From NCBI RefSeq assembly GCF_002288925.2, contig NW_022098043.1, forward strand, positions 2,542,300 to 2,606,299: 64,000 nucleotides of DNA. Reading direction: 5' to 3'. Within the stretch, counting starts at the first letter, position 1. Every line of letters starts with the position of its first letter. Positions 54,030 to 64,000 of this stretch are shown here, piece after piece. The notes beneath the pieces are model-generated. The model was not told the origin of the DNA, did not search any database, and saw only the letters and a list, made by a program, of their open reading frames with translations. This DNA is from Delphinapterus leucas. Its lineage: Eukaryota; Chordata; Mammalia; Artiodactyla; Monodontidae. Both the position numbers and the translations under genes were made by a program.

Positions 54030-54180
54030 TACGTAAGTGGTCATCCCTCTGACCTTCTCTTTACCCACCTTAAAATGGGGACAATAATAGTACCTACTGC
54101 AGTAGGGTTGTTGAGAACTGAACAAGACGCGGCAGTGAAGTGTTTAGCGCAGTCCCTGCCCCGTAGAAGCAGTCACAGCA
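54030..54180 (+). mobile_element. MIR SINE, 3' part
   Basis: 'aaaatggggacaataatagt', 'ctactgcagtagggttgttg' and 'gtgtttagcgcagtccctgc'. Confidence 0.88.
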
Positions 54181-56179
54181 CGGTGTGTGGCACACCATTT
54201 ACACACAAATTTTAAACTTATAGATACAGAAAAGCTTGGAAGTGTATATACCAATCTGTTTCGGGGGTTAGGGGGTCGTAGAATGGGTGTAGGAAACGGA
54301 GAATCACCGGCGGATTATTCTCCTTTGACTTAATGAACTCATATACCTTTGGAAAAAAGTTTTAAATGACCATGATTTCGTTTAAATCACCAAAGTAATA
54401 TATTTCCATTTTGAAAAAAATCAAAAGAAACCAGTGTGTATCACATGGTCCCCTGCCAGGGACCCAAACCAGCCACGAGAGTCTTTGGAGCCTGAGGTCC
54501 TACCCACCCCCCTGAGCTGCTGCCCTTTCTGGCTGCGCGGAGACCTCTGCTACCTGCCGTTGCCTGCTGGAGCTCTGTATCTTGTCAACACGCACAGGCT
54601 GTTTACTGCCTGTCCCTGTCCGTGTCCCTACCTCCCCGCCCCTCCGTGAGTCATCCTCCACCTCACCGCATGGGGACTCTCCATCCAGCATCTATCCTGT
54701 GGGGTGTGGGGAGAATCTGCTGGAGTGAAATTCATTCAGCAAATGTTTATGGAGAGCTTGGGTGATTGGGGAGGCTGGACTAGGTACCTAGAGTTGCTGT
54801 TCCAGCTCAGGGTGAGGTGAGGGGGAGTAGGGGGTACTGAAATGGGTCTTGAGACCCAGGGAGAAGTCTGGTGGGAGTGAAAGGCAGGGCAGGAATAGGA
54901 CCTGGATCAAGGGCCAGACCTGAAGGTCAGGAGCCCCTCTGAGGCCCGCAGCATCAGCTCGGGCCCCTTGACTTGGGTCCTCGCATGCCTGCCTCCTCCA
55001 GCTGTGTGCCAGCACCTTCCTCACTTCCAGTCTCATTTCCAGGCTGGCTGGAGGCCTCAGGGTCCTTGGAAGGCTTTTGAGACGCCCTCTCTGTGCATTT
55101 GTTCGCTCTTCCCCCATCAGCCCCCTGCCCTCCAGACCCAACTTCAATTCCACATCCTTTAGGAAGCTTCCATCATTCCCTGAACCCACTCATCCTGAGC
55201 ATTATTTTCATGGGGCTCAGGATATTTGGAAAGCCACCTCAGATCCATTCGACAAGATTAGTGCCAGCCCCGTGTGCTGGGCTGCCAAGTCTACTAGAAC
55301 ACCAGCTACAGAGCTCTCACTCCTCAGTTTGCAGGAGCACGTGACTCAGCCTGGGGGTTCAGGGAAGACTTCCCAGAGGAGGTGACACCTGTGCTGGGTT
55401 TTGAAAGGTGGGTAGAAGTTCAAGGTGAAGGACTTCCCTCTGTGCGCACAGAGATGGGGTTTGGGGACTTCTAGCAACTGGAGGACAGGGGTTGATAGGG
55501 ATGGGAGGTTAAGTGCTAAGGGTTAACGAACCTGGAATCCTGATCACAGCTTCTCCTGCCAGGTCTCCGAGAGGGCCCGGCAAGTCACAGCACCACTCTG
55601 CTTACTGCTTTCAAGTCTCCTTGTCCCCCCTGCCCTCCGGCCCATGTGGCATTTCTGTCCTTACCTCCCCTTTATCAATCATCTCTGAAGTTTGTCTGCC
55701 ACGTCACAATGTACAGGTGCTTCTGTATCCAGTCCCTTGATTCTCGCTTGTCTACACCTGAGGAAACTGAGGTCGTCTGTGATGTAATGATTTGCCCAAG
55801 CCTCCTGGTTACTAAAGGGCAGAGCTGGGCCTCAAACCCAGGTTTTGACCTCCTGGCCTAGTCCTCTTTTGCCCATGCCTCAGGTGGCCCAGCGTATGCT
55901 GTTGTGTTCTCAGCTAGCTTATTAGCTAATTTCCCACCCAGACTCGATGTTCCCAGAGGGTGGGACCCTGTCTCCCTGAGATGTGGATTGAAACAGGCAA
56001 GAGATAGAGGTACCATTTGGAAGAATGATGGGAAAAGGCACAGAGAGAGACAGACTCCACCAGCATGGGGAACAGTTCTTCTCCAGGTACTTGGAACAGA
56101 TTTATTTTTGGCTGTTTTGCAGGGGAGGCATATTGCAGACTTGAATTCTCTTCCTGTTGGTGCTCACACGTTTAGTTTT
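54181..56179. other. Intron 1, mostly unassigned
   Basis: L2-like words occur at 55140-55200 ('cttcaattccacatccttta'). A reversed MIR trace lies near 55740-55860 ('ctgaggaaactgaggtcgtc'). No exon is seen. Confidence 0.45.
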
Positions 56180-56400
56180 CATTGATGCAGCCTGGCACAA
56201 AGAACTGGCAATTAGGAGACCTGGGTTCTAATTCTGACTCTGCCACTTCCCAGCTAGGTAGCCTTGGGCAAGTCACTTCACCTCTCTGAGCCTCAGTTTC
56301 TTCATCTGTCAAATGGGGGTCAGGATATGAGATGAAATGAGAGGAGATATGTAAAAGCCTTGCATCAGACACTCTAAGTGTCCAGTAAGTGTTTTTCTCC
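56180..56400 (+). mobile_element. MIR SINE, near full length
   Basis: 'gacctgggttctaattctga', 'gccttgggcaagtcacttca' and 'tctgagcctcagtttcttca' in MIR order, among the best preserved copies here. Confidence 0.94.
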
Positions 56401-57119
56401 TTCTCTGTGCTGGAGATTGTATCTTAAAGTGAATCATGATGAAATATAGTCTTACTGAGTGGGCACTGTTGGTTTACATTTTTTTTTAATTGTTGCTCAT
56501 TGGGTGACTCCTGTGGGCCAGGAGCTCTAAATAAATGATCTCAGTGACACAGCCACCCTGGTCACTGGGTGACCAGGTCAGTCATCACCCCAGCAACAGA
56601 GGAGGAACCAAGACTCAAAGAGAAATGTAACAGGTATTGTGCTAAGTGTTTGACATACACCATCTCATTTAATCTTTTCAGCAACACTCATATTTGGATA
56701 TTGGCAAAGGCTTGGCGAAGTCAAGCCTTCCTATTTGTCTTTTTCTTTCCTTGTTTTTCATTCATTCATTACCCATACATCCATTTGCTATGTGCAGGGT
56801 ACTTATGCTGGGGTCTTTAAAGAATACAGACCCTAGAAGGCCTTTTTTCCTGCTTCTCTCTCTGGTAAACTTCAAAGCTCAATTCAGATGGTCCCTGCTC
56901 TGGGAGCATCACCTACTCTTGAAATTTCGGAGCCCCCTTCCTTTTTCCCACACTTCACATCTGAAAGTCAGTTTTATCTCAATTCACAAATAGTTAGTAT
57001 GCCTACTCTATGCTGGCAGCTGGAGACCCAGCTGACTCTAGAAAGTTCCCACCCTTAGGGAGCTTAACACCTAAGTGATGGACAGGTGCGCACCAGCAGG
57101 TCATGATAACGTGGAGTGA
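56401..57119. other. Intron 1, unassigned
   Basis: Short reversed MIR/L2 words occur near 56630-56690. Otherwise nothing is recognised. Confidence 0.4.
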
Positions 57120-57335
57120 CTCATGCTATACCTGGGTTTTGAAGATTCTAATAATAATAGCACTCACGGCTTTTTGCCAGCATTGAGTGCTAGCATTGTT
57201 TGGCATCCTTTGCCCTGATTGTGTCCTCTTGTGCTCCAGAAACCTTCTGAAATAGGCTTTTACACAGATGGGGAGACTGAGGTTAGGAGATGTAACTTGC
57301 TCAAGGCCACCAAGCTAGTCAGTGGCTGCACCCTG
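57120..57335 (-). mobile_element. MIR SINE, reversed
   Basis: 'cacagatggggagactgagg' and 'gtaacttgctcaaggccacc'. The tRNA end is degenerate. Confidence 0.8.
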
Positions 57336-57864
57336 ATTGGAACCAAGGGCAGAGGGGCGAGCGCCACACATCTTTGTCTCTGCCGGTCTGGCTGCAAACC
57401 TACCGAGGCGCCGCCAACTGCGTCTGGTTTATCTTTCTCCCTGTTCCTCAGAGCTGACGTTGATGGTGGGAAGAATCGACACGGAGAGGAATCTGACTCA
57501 AGAACAATCAGAGCCCCTCCTACCCCAAAGAACCCTCCGGCCCCAGTGGAGACCGGAGCTGAATACAGACCAGGCAGGCAGGGGCTGACAATTCCCTCCT
57601 CCTACCCTAGGAGTTCAGGAGAAGACTGACCCCTTCTGGCTGAGTTAACTGGGGAGTGAGGCGGCAGGCTTAAAAGCTGGGAAAGATTCCCCAAGGTCTT
57701 TCCTGGGCCTCTAGAGTGGAAGAGGAGCAGTGGCGCGACTTCCCTGGAGAAGAGCTCCTGGGAAGAAACACCTCTGGCACCCTGGGAACCACGTTGGGGC
57801 TCTTCAGTCCTGGGTTCTGACGCTCCCCTTAGAAACAAAATAAGAATAAAACCAGGCATAGTGT
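57336..57864. other. Intron 1, unassigned
   Basis: The 136-residue open frame at 57219-57629 begins inside the MIR and has no signature. No exon is seen. Confidence 0.4.
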
Positions 57865-58085
57865 AGGGAGTGGCTAAGAACGCAGACTGGAGCCGGACCG
57901 CTTGGATTTGAATCAGTTACCAACCACTTGACTTTGAGCAAGTTGCTTCACCTTTCTGTGCCTCAGTTTCCTCATCTCTAAAATGAGGGGATGGTAATTG
58001 TGACTTCCCAGAGCTTGGTGAGGTGCAAGTAAGTTAGACGTGTCAACACATTGCTGTAAACTATAGAGTGCCAGGCTTTCCTTGG
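57865..58085 (+). mobile_element. MIR SINE, near full length
   Basis: 'gtggctaagaacgcagactg', 'actttgagcaagttgcttca' and 'ctgtgcctcagtttcctcat'. Confidence 0.92.
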
Positions 58086-58529
58086 GAGGTATTACCTTTC
58101 ATTACTGTAGTTGAGACTGGTTGCTGGGGCAGTTGAAGAGGGAGTTAAACGGAATTGTTGTGCCACCAGGAACCCCTTGGGACCTGGCCGAGTTGGAGCC
58201 CCAGAGCAGTCCTCAGGCCTGGAACTAGGGCAGCAGAGCCCATCGCGTGCCCCTGGGTCCCTGGTGACCCGGCACTGGTGGGCCAAGGAGGCCCCTCTTC
58301 CCGGCCAGGGTGGGGAAAGATTCGGGAAGTGGGACTGGGGTGTCTGGTCACCCCGGCAACCAAGGGTGATGTGGGAGAGCCTCGCCTGCCTGCTCCACTG
58401 CGCCGGTCTCAGCAGATGGGGACAGTCTGAGGAGCTGTAAATAAAATGTTCTCATGGTGGAGAGCAGAGAGGCTGCAGAGGACCAGGAGCCCCTCATCAA
58501 TACGAAGTTTAGTCCAGTGCCTGTTCCGT

Positions 58530-58742
58530 TGACGTGTGTGTGTCAGAGAGAGAGTATGTGCGTGTGTCTGTGTAAGGAGGAGAAGAGGGTGGGTGAATGT
58601 GTGTGTTTGTCAGAGTATGTGTGTCAGAGAGAGCAAGAATATGGGTGATTGTGTGCATGTGTGTGTGTAAGAAAGCAAATGTGTGTGTCAGAGAGTGAGA
58701 GTGTGTGTGAGTATGTGTGTGTGTGTGTGTGTGTGTGTGTTC
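58530..58742. repeat. (TG)n-rich minisatellite-like tract
   Basis: About 210 bases of tg/ag-rich sequence. The word 'tgtgtcagagag' recurs at about 58539, 58620 and 58686, so larger units were duplicated before decay. It ends in a pure (tg)n run of about 24 bases. Alternating TG can adopt Z-DNA. Confidence 0.93.
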
Positions 58743-59624
58743 CCACAGTGCCCCCACTTGCCCAACTGCCACCTACACTGGACAGAGTGAGAAACACGTC
58801 TCCCTTCCCCCAGCCTCTTCACATCAAAGGCAGGCCAGCCCCAACCTGTGTTGGTGGGTTTGCCCCATGGCGGGGTTGTTGAATTCCACACTTTCTCCTC
58901 CTGTCCTTGCCCTGGGAGGCCTGGGTGCTCCTGAAGGAGGCCGTGTGGCTTGAGCGATCACTGGACTTGGAGCTTCACGGGTTCTCGTGGTGGGACTGGT
59001 CGTGACCACTGACAGGTCACCGCTTCCCTTTGAGTCTCAGTTTCCCCAACCGTGTAATGGAGGATTTGGATGGTCTCCAAGGTCTGTTTCACCTCTCACG
59101 GAGCTGGATCTGATTCTAACTGCCTCTGCCCCACCCCCGATTCTATCCTGGTGACATCACCACTGCCACAAGTTCGAGCCTTGGAAGTTTTGCCTCATTT
59201 CTTGGCATCTTGGGGTCTTGCCTCAGTGCTGGGCCTTTGTGAGGGGACCAGGAACCCAACTGTCCCCCCTTTCACCTCACTCAGTGTCAGCAAGCTTCCT
59301 GCGCTTTGAGGGGACTCTTCAGGGGTACAGGGTGGGGACTCCACAGGGTGGAGTCAGGGCCTTGGGAGAGGGACACGCCAGAACAGGCCCTCAGGCCCCC
59401 TTCCACCGTGCTGATGACAGAGTCTACCCCCTCCCCCTGAAACTGCTTTCCAGTAATGTGCCGCCTACCCGCAGGCCAGGAGCCAGAGTGGATCCCAGAC
59501 CTTCCTCCCCAGCCTGGGAGAGGCAGGGCCAACACAGGAAGACCTGGGAGGATCTGCTCCCGGAGCAGGGCTCCAGCCCCAGGTACTCTGGGGGCTGGCT
59601 TATTTGAAGAAAGTAAGATGGGCT
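58743..59624. other. Intron 1, unassigned
   Basis: GC-moderate sequence with a MIR trace near 58960-59080 ('gagtctcagtttccccaacc'). No exon is seen. Confidence 0.45.
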
Positions 59625-59800
59625 GAGCTAGAGTCAAGCTCCTGCATTAGACTCTGGGGAGGCTACTGAATTTTGCCGGAGCCCCAGCTTTCTCTTCTGC
59701 AAAATGGGGACAATAGCTATCCCACAGGGCTGTTGTGAGGACTAAAGAGGTGACATGTGCCATGCTCCCTGCTCAGGGCCTGGCTCCTGATGCACCTTTA
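59625..59800 (+). mobile_element. MIR SINE
   Basis: 'ttctgcaaaatggggacaat', 'cagggctgttgtgaggacta' and 'agggcctggctcctgatgca'. Confidence 0.85.
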
Positions 59801-59847
59801 GGAGTAATGAACATTCTTCATGTTATTGTTCTTGGCTTGTTTCACAC

Positions 59848-59849
59848 AA

Positions 59850-59892
<43 letters not shown>
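59848..59892. repeat. (CA)n microsatellite
   Basis: About 20 CA units. It lies 1.1 kb from the (TG)n tract, in the complementary sense. Confidence 0.97.
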
Positions 59893-59893
<1 letters not shown>

Positions 59894-60360
59894 AGCCCCC
59901 CACCCCCACCCTGGGGCTGTGGCTTATTTGTCTCTGGGTCTCCGTGCACTGCCCGGCACTTCCTGGGGCCAGGAAAGCTCTGTGGATTGGATGATGGCAG
60001 AGAGGGCGGTGAGGCAGTTTCAAAGCCTAACATGCTAGGTGGAGGTGGAGGCTGTCCTCCACCTGCCCTGGGCTGTCTCTTTAGACTTTGCCTCCTCCTG
60101 AGGCAGCCGTTGGTGCTCAGCTCCCAGGGGTGGGGGGTAGGGGTGTGGGGGCCAGCTGGCTGGGTTTGGCTTCCCCAAATTCACATGCTGTCCTGTCTCC
60201 CCAAGGATATGGTGTCACCCACACATGGTGGGGGGGGTGGAGGTACAGGAATGGTGTTCTGGAGAGGCAAACTAGACTACGCAAAGTTCTGCAGGCAAAA
60301 GAGGATGTAGCTCATTTGCAAGGAATTTGTCAAGGTTGAAACATAAGAATAAACAGTGGA
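59893..60360. other. Intron 1, unassigned
   Basis: G-rich runs occur near 60130-60150 and 60225-60240. No gene or repeat is recognised. Confidence 0.4.
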
Positions 60361-60479
60361 GGGACTTCCCTGTCAGTCCAGTGGTTAGGACTCGGTGCTT
60401 TCACTGCCGTGGGCCCAGGTTCGATCCCTGGTCAAGGAACTAAGATCCCTCAAGCTGCACAGCATGGCCAAAAAAAAAA
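60361..60479 (+). mobile_element. CHR SINE, short type
   Basis: 'gggacttccctgtcagtcca' to 'cacagcatggcc' with an A tail. Flanks 'aacagtggagg' and 'tgacagtgggg' may be a decayed duplication. It ends the SINE-free zone. Confidence 0.95.
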
Positions 60480-61469
60480 ATTGACAGTGGGGAGTGGGGA
60501 GCATGAAACATCAGCAAGACCAGATGATGGAGGCAGTGCTGAAAGTTTGGACTTTAACCTTTTAGCAAGTGATCAAGGGAGACTCAGACTCAACCTGATC
60601 TACCCTTCCCAGTGTACCAGCCGGGTGAACACTGAGGGTTACTGAAGGCCACTCAAAGACAGGGGACGGGGGAGGGGGCCTTTTTAGCTAAGAGGTGACT
60701 TTTGGTCAGGTCTGTTTTCAAGTCTCCTGGCCTAGGATGGAGATGCGTTTTTTCCAACATGTTTTGAGTATCTCCTGTGTGCTTGGCGCTGTGACAAGGT
60801 TCTGGGCCGGATAGTGTACTGAGTCTTGAATTGTAGCTGTACTGGCACCACCCAGATCAGTACCTGAGAGCAGGAGGGCTTTGGGCATGGGGAGGGATGT
60901 TCCTCTTCCTTCCCAAGGATCTCAGGGATGAAGAGAGCAGAGACCTGGCCAAACAGGTTATCGGGAATCATGTGGGTCCTGGCCAAGCCCTTTGCATTTT
61001 CAGATCAGTAGATACTTGTTGAGTGCCTACTGTGTCCCCAGCCCTGGAGATATAATCATAAACAGATATGGAATCTGCCTGCACAGAGCTTACAGGCTAA
61101 GGAGGGGAGGAGAGCAAGAGCCTTCACCTTGAGCAAAGTGTCAAGCAGACCCTCTTAACCAAGAGGACCTTGGGGGTTATGTGCCCGACATGCAGCTAGA
61201 TGCCCAGGTCTTCTCCACCCACCTCCTCACCCAAAACAAACCAAAAACCCATGGCCAAACCCATAGCATTGAGAGGTGCCCTCTCTGAAAGGGATTTTTG
61301 CTACCTCCCAGCTCTGGGTTTGGAACCAAGGGGGCCCGCTGCAGAGAGTGGCCTGCTGCTACCGCTGGTCAGGACCTGGCTTGGGGAGATAGTTGATGGG
61401 TCTCAAGCAGAGGGGCATTTTATGTCTTAATGGGGAGGAAGGAGGGGTTGACATAAAGAACTGCGGAAT
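60480..61469. other. Intron 1, L2 trace, otherwise unassigned
   Basis: Reversed L2 3' words occur at about 61005-61110 ('acttgttgagtgcctactgt', 'gcacagagcttacaggctaa'). Confidence 0.55.
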
Positions 61470-61620
61470 TTGATGGGAGCTTCTGAGTCAGACCTGGGTT
61501 CTGTCCTGGTTCTGCTACTGATTTGCTGTGTGACCTTGGGCAAGTCTCTTCCCCTTTCTGAGCTTCAGTTGCCCTGTCTTTAAAGTGGGTGGAATTGGGC
61601 TAGAAACAGGGTGGCAAACA
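61470..61620 (+). mobile_element. MIR SINE
   Basis: 'cctggttctgctactgattt', 'gtgtgaccttgggcaagtct' and 'tctgagcttcagttgccctg'. Confidence 0.9.
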
Positions 61621-62164
61621 GGTTTCGTCTCACATGCAAAAGTGATGTATTGCTGTCGGCCTCCTGAGCAGCTCTCTGGGCTCAGCAGGAAAGTACGCGA
61701 GTCTGGGGTTGGAAGTTGCTGCGTGCGTTCTGCACGTTTGCAGGCCCCTGGTAGTATGATTCCCCAGGTTCCTTCCTGTACTGGTACTCTTTGACTCCTC
61801 TGTGCTTCTTCCTATCTCCTGTGTCACTTCCCTACCAACCATTGTCTGCCTTTTGCTTAAATACCTCCATGATGAGGAACTGGCTGTCTTCCCTCAGACA
61901 GAATTGTTGCATTGTTAGGCCTGGTCTTGAGCTCACATCTGTCTCCCTGAACTTGTCCCTGGAAAGTGACTTGGGTTCAGGTGTAGGTAATGCCCTTAGG
62001 ATTGCAGATAGAAGTTGTGAGTGGGGACGGCACCAGAAAAGAACTCCTACCCTGACCTGGGCAGACAGGGTGGTCAGGGAACTTGGAGGTACTTGGAGCT
62101 TCAGTAATCAGTGTATAATTTCTGCTTTCTGGAGGCATACAGAGCTGCTTCTTTATACTACTTT
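61621..62164. other. Intron 1, unassigned
   Basis: Unique-looking sequence. No exon is seen. Confidence 0.4.
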
Positions 62165-62315
62165 ATGACAGTGACAGAGATAGCATCTGTATATCCTTTG
62201 CAAAAAGCACTTTAACAACATCATCACTTAGTTTGTACAGCAACCCTCTGAGGCTGGTATCATCAGCTCTGTTTTACAGGTGAGGAAGCTGAGGCTCAGG
62301 AAGTTAACAGAGCGG
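62165..62315 (-). mobile_element. MIR SINE, reversed, close to exon 2
   Basis: 'aaaaagcactttaacaacat', 'gttttacaggtgaggaagct' and 'gctcaggaagttaacagagc'. It ends about 120 bases before the exon 2 acceptor. Confidence 0.88.
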
Positions 62316-62323
62316 CCTTCTGA

Positions 62324-64000
<1,677 letters not shown>

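Noticed and set aside
58509..58772. His-Thr-rich open frame on the minus strand
   Set aside because: It is translated from the (TG)n microsatellite.

Overview
The window is mammalian nuclear DNA. It is dominated by CHR-type, tRNA(Glu)-derived SINEs (head about 'cttccctggtgg', body 'ccgcctgccaatgcagggg'), with old L2, MIR, L1, hAT, Tigger and LTR relics. CHR SINEs are known from whales, hippos and ruminants. I saw no Bov-B or Bov-tA sequence, and several copies are a very uniform subtype, so a cetacean (probably a toothed whale) is the best guess. The species is inferred, not proven.

One protein-coding gene is present, on the + strand: the 5' part of SLC9A1, the Na+/H+ exchanger NHE1. Positions 1-25.4 kb are intergenic upstream DNA: no gene, about twenty CHR SINEs, and several nested transposons. 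About 25.47-25.64 kb is the inferred core promoter (poly-dT tract, AP-1-like site, TATA-like CCTATAAGT) at the edge of a CpG island. The 5' UTR runs from about 25.64 to 26.435 kb and holds two short upstream ORFs. Coding exon 1 is 26436-26787. Intron 1 (26788-62438, 35.65 kb) is closed by canonical GT and AG. Coding exon 2 is 62439-62899. The rest is the start of intron 2. Exons 3 onward, with the remaining membrane core and the whole regulatory tail, lie outside the window.

The joined reading frame across exons 1 and 2 gives 271 residues whose numbering matches human NHE1 exactly. N75 (glycosylation site), P167/P168, D172, D238/P239, E262 and D267 are all in place. The gene therefore looks intact as far as it can be seen.

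The rest is mobile-element history. Many SINEs have clear target-site duplications, which allows insertions to be ordered. The best case is a Tigger-like element (6931-7765) that received a 102-bp hAT element and then a CHR SINE. Other notable points are repeated SINE insertion at one target (20.03-20.38 kb), a young L1 joined to an old L1 at a homologous position (13.5-14.8 kb), and an L2 reverse-transcriptase fossil at 18.55 kb. A 15.5-kb part of intron 1 (44.8-60.4 kb) has no CHR SINEs.

I found no evidence for a new biological system. The findings below concern transposon stratigraphy, possible regulatory DNA and translational control of SLC9A1. Repeat family names come from recognising consensus-like words by eye. 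Boundaries without a stated duplication are approximate.
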